Assembly (NCBI GenBank): GCA_029298735.1
Contig: JANSLP010000039.1
Coordinates: forward strand, 111,145 to 175,144
Source: Ophiostoma sp. CBS 140.51
Taxonomy: Eukaryota; Ascomycota; Sordariomycetes; Ophiostomatales; Ophiostomataceae
Direction of reading: 5' to 3'
DNA length: 64,000 nucleotides
Positions 58,666-64,000 of this stretch are shown piece by piece. The notes under the pieces are model-generated. The model was not told the DNA's origin and did no database searches. It saw only the letters and a program-made list of their open reading frames with translations. Position numbers and translations under genes: made by a program. The first letter of the stretch is position 1. Each line of letters opens with the position of its first letter.

Positions 58666-61600
58666 GATGATCGACGAGACATACATACATCCCCAATATG
58701 CAAGGGATGTTGTTGGTGCGAGCTTTTGGTAACTTTGCCTGCCAGAAGATGTCACCCCCTGCTCTAACAAGAGATGCGCATCAGAGTCGTGCAGATTAAA
58801 GCGTCAAGAGTGCTTTGCCGGCGCAGGTACCCTCCATATCAAGACTTTTGCCACCATATCAAGCGTTCTCTGGAAAGGGAGTCGGGCTTTGCTTCGGGAA
58901 GCCGCTCGAGCCGTTGTTTTTCTTGTTGTCCTTTTTTCAACATCATAACGCTCGTCACGCCCATCATCAAGTAAATCATCATCCCGTCTATAGGTGAATC
59001 AGAAGAGGGAGCGAAAAAGAAGAGAGGCAGAGAGGGTCAGAGAGTCAGACAAGTTGGTGGAAAATCAGAAAACCGGAGAATCAAAGAGGACACAAAGAGG
59101 ATCACGGAGCATCAGTAAATAAGAAAATCCGCAAATCATCAACCAGTCAACTGGGAGCTGTATCGAGCTCACAAAAGGTTGTGCATACTGCGTACGGGCA
59201 GGCAAATTAGTATGAGTCCATAAGACACAACCTGTGCATATATTATTTCCGATTCTGGCCACATCTACACATCCCTACACTGTGATATCACCACCGACGT
59301 ACAAATACCATCTAGACTCACCTCATCTCTACGTCGAATGGACAATGCAAGCACTCATCGTGAACATGCCAGCAATGAGCTTCCATCAAAGTGTATGCAT
59401 ATGTGCGTGCCTGTGTGCATCTTACATCTTCACATAGTACATCGTGTGCATCGTGCATATCTCCATGTGTTGTTGTCCCTTGTGTCAAGTCCTGCGCATC
59501 TGAGTGTGCACACATTCCTCGGGGAACGGCAAACGAACACACGGAAACCCGCTTCCATGCTCATCGATGGTCTATGATAGTCGACCATGCTATGTTCGTG
59601 CAGGATCTCCAATTCCTTTGTATCTCAGTATGTTCCAGCAGCTTCTTCTCCCACAATACGAGCTGAAGCTATGCACCTCGCACGCAAGGGACAACATGGC
59701 CGCAAAGGTCGCAAGATGATCGCACCGTGGTCCCAAAAGTATACAGGTAACGTGGAGCGAGCGTGAGATCGTCTTTTCTCCGAATGCCAGTCGATGTGTT
59801 TCTGGCAGTCTTTGCTTGCCTGTTGTTGTCTTTCGTTTGCCTTCTTTTTTGTCTCTCGCTTTCTGATCCTTCCGCTGCTCTTTCCTCACGTGTAGCAAGG
59901 GCAAAAGTGCTGGGTGTACTCCATTTTTTGCCCGATGTTACCTTTCCTCATGAGATAATAAGTACAAGTACAGCTCATTTAATAATTTTGTGATCATCGA
60001 TCCCACATCGTGGGATGTCAACCTCCCTTGTGTCCTTGTGTCATCTTGTTTATTGTCTGTGCTGCTGTCCACATATATCACGAAGAGATAGTAAGACTCG
60101 AAAGACCCGTCACCAAGTGACAGATAATTTAGACAAAGAAAAAAAGGAAAAGGAAACGCCCGAGCATCTGGCCGGCCCGCGGGCGCGACGGGCCCAAGCG
60201 CCTGCGGCATGCCTATTGCAACGAGGGACAAACAAAGAACAAAGGAGAGTCGAGGGAAACTAAAGTGATCGCATCGTGGATATTCGGGGCGTATGTGTAT
60301 GGTCTCGAGGCTTCCACGCTTGGATCGTGTCCATCTTTGACATGCGATGGGAGCATGCAAAAGCCGTTCGTGTCTCTTTTTACATTTCTCTTTTCTTTTT
60401 TCTAGCATTTTTGCTGCTCCTCTCGTTTTCCAACAAATCAAGAGACTCACCTTGTGCTTGTCTATCACTTTGTCCCATCGTCTCGTTGCCGTTTTCCCCC
60501 CATGGCAGCGCATTTTGACCCCAAGATGAGAAAAGCCGATAGCGATCTCAAGGAGAAGCAGAACGTCGACTCCACGGGGAATGGCACCCGTCATAGCTCT
60601 CTCAGCTGGCAACAACCTCTAGAAAAGACACTCAAGCGTGCCCAGGCTGTGATGTCCCGGCCGTTCTGCCTATTGTCTCGCCGTTATCACAGACTTTGTT
60701 GACCAAAACGGTGATGATCGTCTCCTGTTCGTCTCGGGTCGCCTTCTTTCCTTTTCTTTTTCTTTTTCTTTCTCTTTTTCTTTCCTTTTTGTTCGTTCTT
60801 ACCCAATAGTCTTCTCATCCTTTACAAATGTCTTTTCTTTTGCCTTCCAGCCCTTTCCCTTTTCTTCTGTTCCTCTCTTTTCCTCTGAACCAAGGATCGG
60901 ATACTACCGTTGGATCACGAGAGGCGTGTGAGACACTTTTCAGGCTTCTCTTTTCCTTCTCCCCCTTCTTTCCTCCACTGTCGATTCTTGCCGCTCTAGC
61001 AAGACACCAGGTGTCTCTTTTCATCGCATCATACTTGTAATCCCCTCTCGATCCCTTCTCTCCTTCTTCAGAACAAAGTGGAGAGGACTATGTGAAGTGA
61101 GGCGGTTGGGGGCAGAAACGCGGAATATATGGTAAGATTGTGGAACAAAAGAAAAGCATCGCATTACCATCGCAAGATCGGTAGGTATAGTGAGTGAGAT
61201 CGAAAGATGCAGTCCAAAGGATCTAAATTCACAAAAACTTAAACCGTGCACTCGCTTCATAATATCGTAGACCCTCACTTGATATCTTCACCTCTTGATA
61301 TATGGCATTTTTATTTCTCTTTTTGGATGGTATATCCTTGTTCGCTTTATGCTTATCCATCTTTTTATTCGCCTTATCCCGACTTTCTTTTGCACTATTT
61401 CATGCCCGTCATCTTGGTTCACTTATTCCCCACCACCACCCTCACACCCACTCGTTCACACTTATCCATGAGATCAACTCAACACAAAAACCAGGGCACA
61501 AATGGCACTCTCCCGCCTTCCCTGTCGACATGATCCCCAACGGAGTATGCCCTCCTTTTTTCTCTGCCCTGATTTTCTCATGATCGACGTGATCCCGGCA

Positions 61601-64000
61601 CGTCCATGCTTTCGCCTTACGACGGACGAGCAATGGTCAATGAACATCGTTCTTTGATTTCAGCTTGCTCCTGTCACGTCTGTCACAGGTGTCATTGTCA
61701 TTATGAAGAAAGAGAAGAGAAAAAAACGACATGTCAAAAAACGGGCGCGCAATGTATCCCAAAGCGCAATGATGGTCTCTTGGCCAGAGGGAAAGAGAAA
61801 AATATACGAATTGCTGGAGAGCCTTAAAATCCCAAGAAACATGAAAAAGAAAAAAGAAACGTCTGCAGGCAAGCCCTTTGGGCATCGCTTGTTCGTCGAT
61901 CCCCCAAGAATTACCAGAAAAGGTATGAGGTTGTCCACTTCAAAGTCCCCAAAAAGTCAAGAACCGTGGGCCTCTGGGAAGTCGACCCTGAAACGAGTTT
62001 CTGTAAGACCAATAGATTGACGTTGGAAAGTGGAAAGAACTGGGCAGAAAGGCTGGCGGGAGTCCTTCGACAGTGGATATTTCGGTGTCCCCACAGCGCG
62101 CTCGAGCGCTTGAACAGACAGCCTCGACAGCTTTTGAGCCCCCCTCCGGCCCGACACTTGTTGCTAGCCTCGGCGATCCGATTTTCCTTTTTGCTTGCTT
62201 TTTCCTGGCAAACCCGTGTTTATTTGTCGCTTCTCGCGTTGTTATCCCGCGTCCCGTTTTCCGGGACCTGACAGGATGTATGTACGGAGGAGAGGTGCAT
62301 TCGACGTGCATTGCAGAAGCTTTGTTTGTTGACTTTATATTTGAATTGTTGGCTGTTGGCGGTCAGTGGTTGCTTGTTTTGTTGATGTTTATCTACTGGT
62401 ATTTCCACCTTCCCTTGATATCCAAACAAGTCTCTTTTCTCTCGATCGATGTAACTCGACCAAAACTCCTCCATCGAGCCACAGAGAATCGACCACAATC
62501 CCCACCAGGCTGGGAAACCCATAATTCCAAATTCGAGGACGATCTCGACTCTAAATGGTCAAGGGAAGGAATCGCAGAAAATAAGGCAAGAAATGGGGGG
62601 GTAAACAGAGGGGCGTGTAGCCATCATTCTTTCTCCATTTTACGTTGTTCATACATCACCAATTTGACTGCCATCTCCACTCTCCCCGGCCATTCTCCCA
62701 ATGTCTCGGGTTTACTCTGGAAAGTGAACCCGCCCTTGAGTCTTGACCTTGAGCCCGAAAGGCCTCTTCAAAGCTCGGCAAATACCCGCCAACAGGCGGC
62801 AGTCTGCCCAGCACACGCCACTTTTTCAGGGCATTCTGAGGGCACTCACAGAGCACTCTCGACGAGCGGAGTGTGCCTCTTCTCGACTCCTCGTCTTCCC
62901 TCGACGATCACAACCAAAGAGGGAAAATGCCGCCCTGTCGACAGTCTTCACTTCCACTTGTTCTCCCACTGCTCTCCAAAACTGACACGTCCTATCGTCA
63001 CGATGATCTTTTCTTCCCTGGATGAAGGGGTGCCCTTTTGTGCCCTTTGTGCAAAGGGAGACCACTGCTTGGTAACTTGCGTGATGTTGATTTACTTTCG
63101 TTTTCTTCATTCCTGTGCCCTCTTGTCCTCTCGTTCCGCCTCTGTTCCGTCTTGTTTCTCCGTTCTCCATCTCCGTTCTGCACTCCTCTTCTTCATTACT
63201 TTCTACATCCATCGACCCTATCTACTTTCTTTTTTCTTCACGCCCCGCTTCGCCTCGTTTTTTTCCCTGTCTTTCTTGCCTTTTCGTGTCTCGTCTTGTC
63301 TTGCTGCGGTCGCACACACGCCATAAAATCCCCCGAGACACAACCGATTTTCCCCAGCCATCGTAAAAATCCTCCCAGGCAATCTGGTCCAGCAATCTGC
63401 CCAGCAATCTCGTCTGCCGTGCGACACGATGACATGATGACACGGGACACGCTGGATACTCTGACACGCTGTGCGACCCTCCTCGTGTTGATAGTGTGTC
63501 GATGGCCTGTCGATGGCCTGTCGATGGCGATGGGTGTAGATTAGGGGCGTTGAAAGGATTGCAAATGCGGAAAGAGTGCGTGGCCTCGCCTAGACTCGCC
63601 TCGAGTTTCCACTGGCGTTGCTCATTTCCGCAGCGAGGGCGTCCCTCCTTAATTGTTCTCTGCCCCTTTCTTGGTAACGCTTCATATGAGTAGGACAGCA
63701 TAAAATCGAGGGCTGATGATGTGCGTAGAAGCAATGTTATGCCGAGCCGTGAGATTTCATGCATCTCCAGATCTTTGAAGAAAGTAAACAAGCGTGTTGA
63801 AGACATCAAGTGCTGAATATATCAAAGCCAATCCTATTGACAACATTTGATCATGCAGTAAATATAGCTAATTATAGTGACTGTTTAGCTTATTTATATT
63901 TTTTCCTTTTTCTGTTACTTTCTCTTCGGACCCGAAGCGTTGTCCGCTGTCGAACGCGTGGCCGGGGTCCCGTTACAGTCGAAAAGTCCGTGCCCTTGAC

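Larger units (their letters stand above)
55201..64000. other. Gene desert, right part, with CT-rich tracts near the edge
   Basis: 8.8 kb without a supportable gene. A T-rich run with single A interruptions lies at 55692-55720; a GTT/GTG run at 58640-58665. CT-rich plus-strand tracts at 60740-60890 and 63110-63300 resemble leaders and may belong to a plus-strand gene beyond the window. Open frames of up to 417 codons here lack recognisable motifs. Confidence 0.45.

Noticed and set aside
62073..63326. 417-codon plus-strand open frame near the right edge
   Set aside because: No recognisable motif, mixed composition ending in a CT-rich Phe/Ser/Leu run; competing open frames exist on the other strand.
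1..64000. tRNA, 5S rRNA, snRNA, CRISPR, prophage or transposase genes
   Set aside because: No A/B box pairs, 5S-like sequence, repeat-spacer arrays or transposase motifs were recognised on reading; a tRNA or Rfam scan would settle the RNA part.

Overview
The window is nuclear DNA from a filamentous ascomycete (Pezizomycotina, most likely a Sordariomycete; the genus cannot be named from the sequence). The evidence is short introns (about 50-135 nt) with GTRNGT donors, CTAAC branch points and YAG acceptors, GC-rich third codon positions, pyrimidine-rich leaders, and a fungal gene set that includes a DUF7707-type GPI protein, a CAP59-like mannosyltransferase and fungal-type Hsf1. No operons, tRNA, rRNA or CRISPR arrays were seen. 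I resolved exon structures by hand for every spliced gene, and reading frames close in all of them.

Layout, left to right: hsf1 (minus, C-terminus outside the window); spliceosomal cyclophilin cwc27 (minus) facing vacuolar ATPase subunit B vma2 (plus, six exons including a 20-nt micro-exon); a secreted GPI-anchored DUF7707 protein (plus); a decayed HNH-nuclease gene (minus) in a relatively AT-rich island at about 13.4-16.2 kb; a large Gly/Pro/Gln-rich NUFIP1/CCCH RNA-binding protein (minus) facing RNA polymerase III subunit rpc25 (plus); emc3 (minus) facing signal-peptidase subunit spc2 (plus); the Fe-S targeting factor mms19/MET18 (minus) facing NAD-dependent methylene-THF dehydrogenase mtd1 (plus); a mitochondrial two-RRM protein whose start codon is split by an intron (minus); a 1332-residue uncharacterised multi-pass membrane protein (minus) facing peroxisomal pxmp4/pmp24 (plus); a CMT1-family mannosyltransferase (minus); and a class-B bHLH transcription factor (minus).

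From about 45.9 kb to the right edge (18 kb) I find no gene I can support. The interval is not obviously transposon-like; it holds pyrimidine- or purine-biased leader-like tracts, simple repeats and a CCTAAA/CCTAAC motif cluster. By contrast the left 46 kb holds 14 intact genes, one partial gene and one pseudogene. Most neighbours are housekeeping genes arranged head-to-head, so several compact intergenic stretches are likely bidirectional promoters; emc3/spc2, both acting in ER membrane-protein biogenesis, share only 426 bp. The most unusual items are the split start codon, the HNH relic, the large orphan membrane protein and the gene desert. I found no convincing new multi-gene system.
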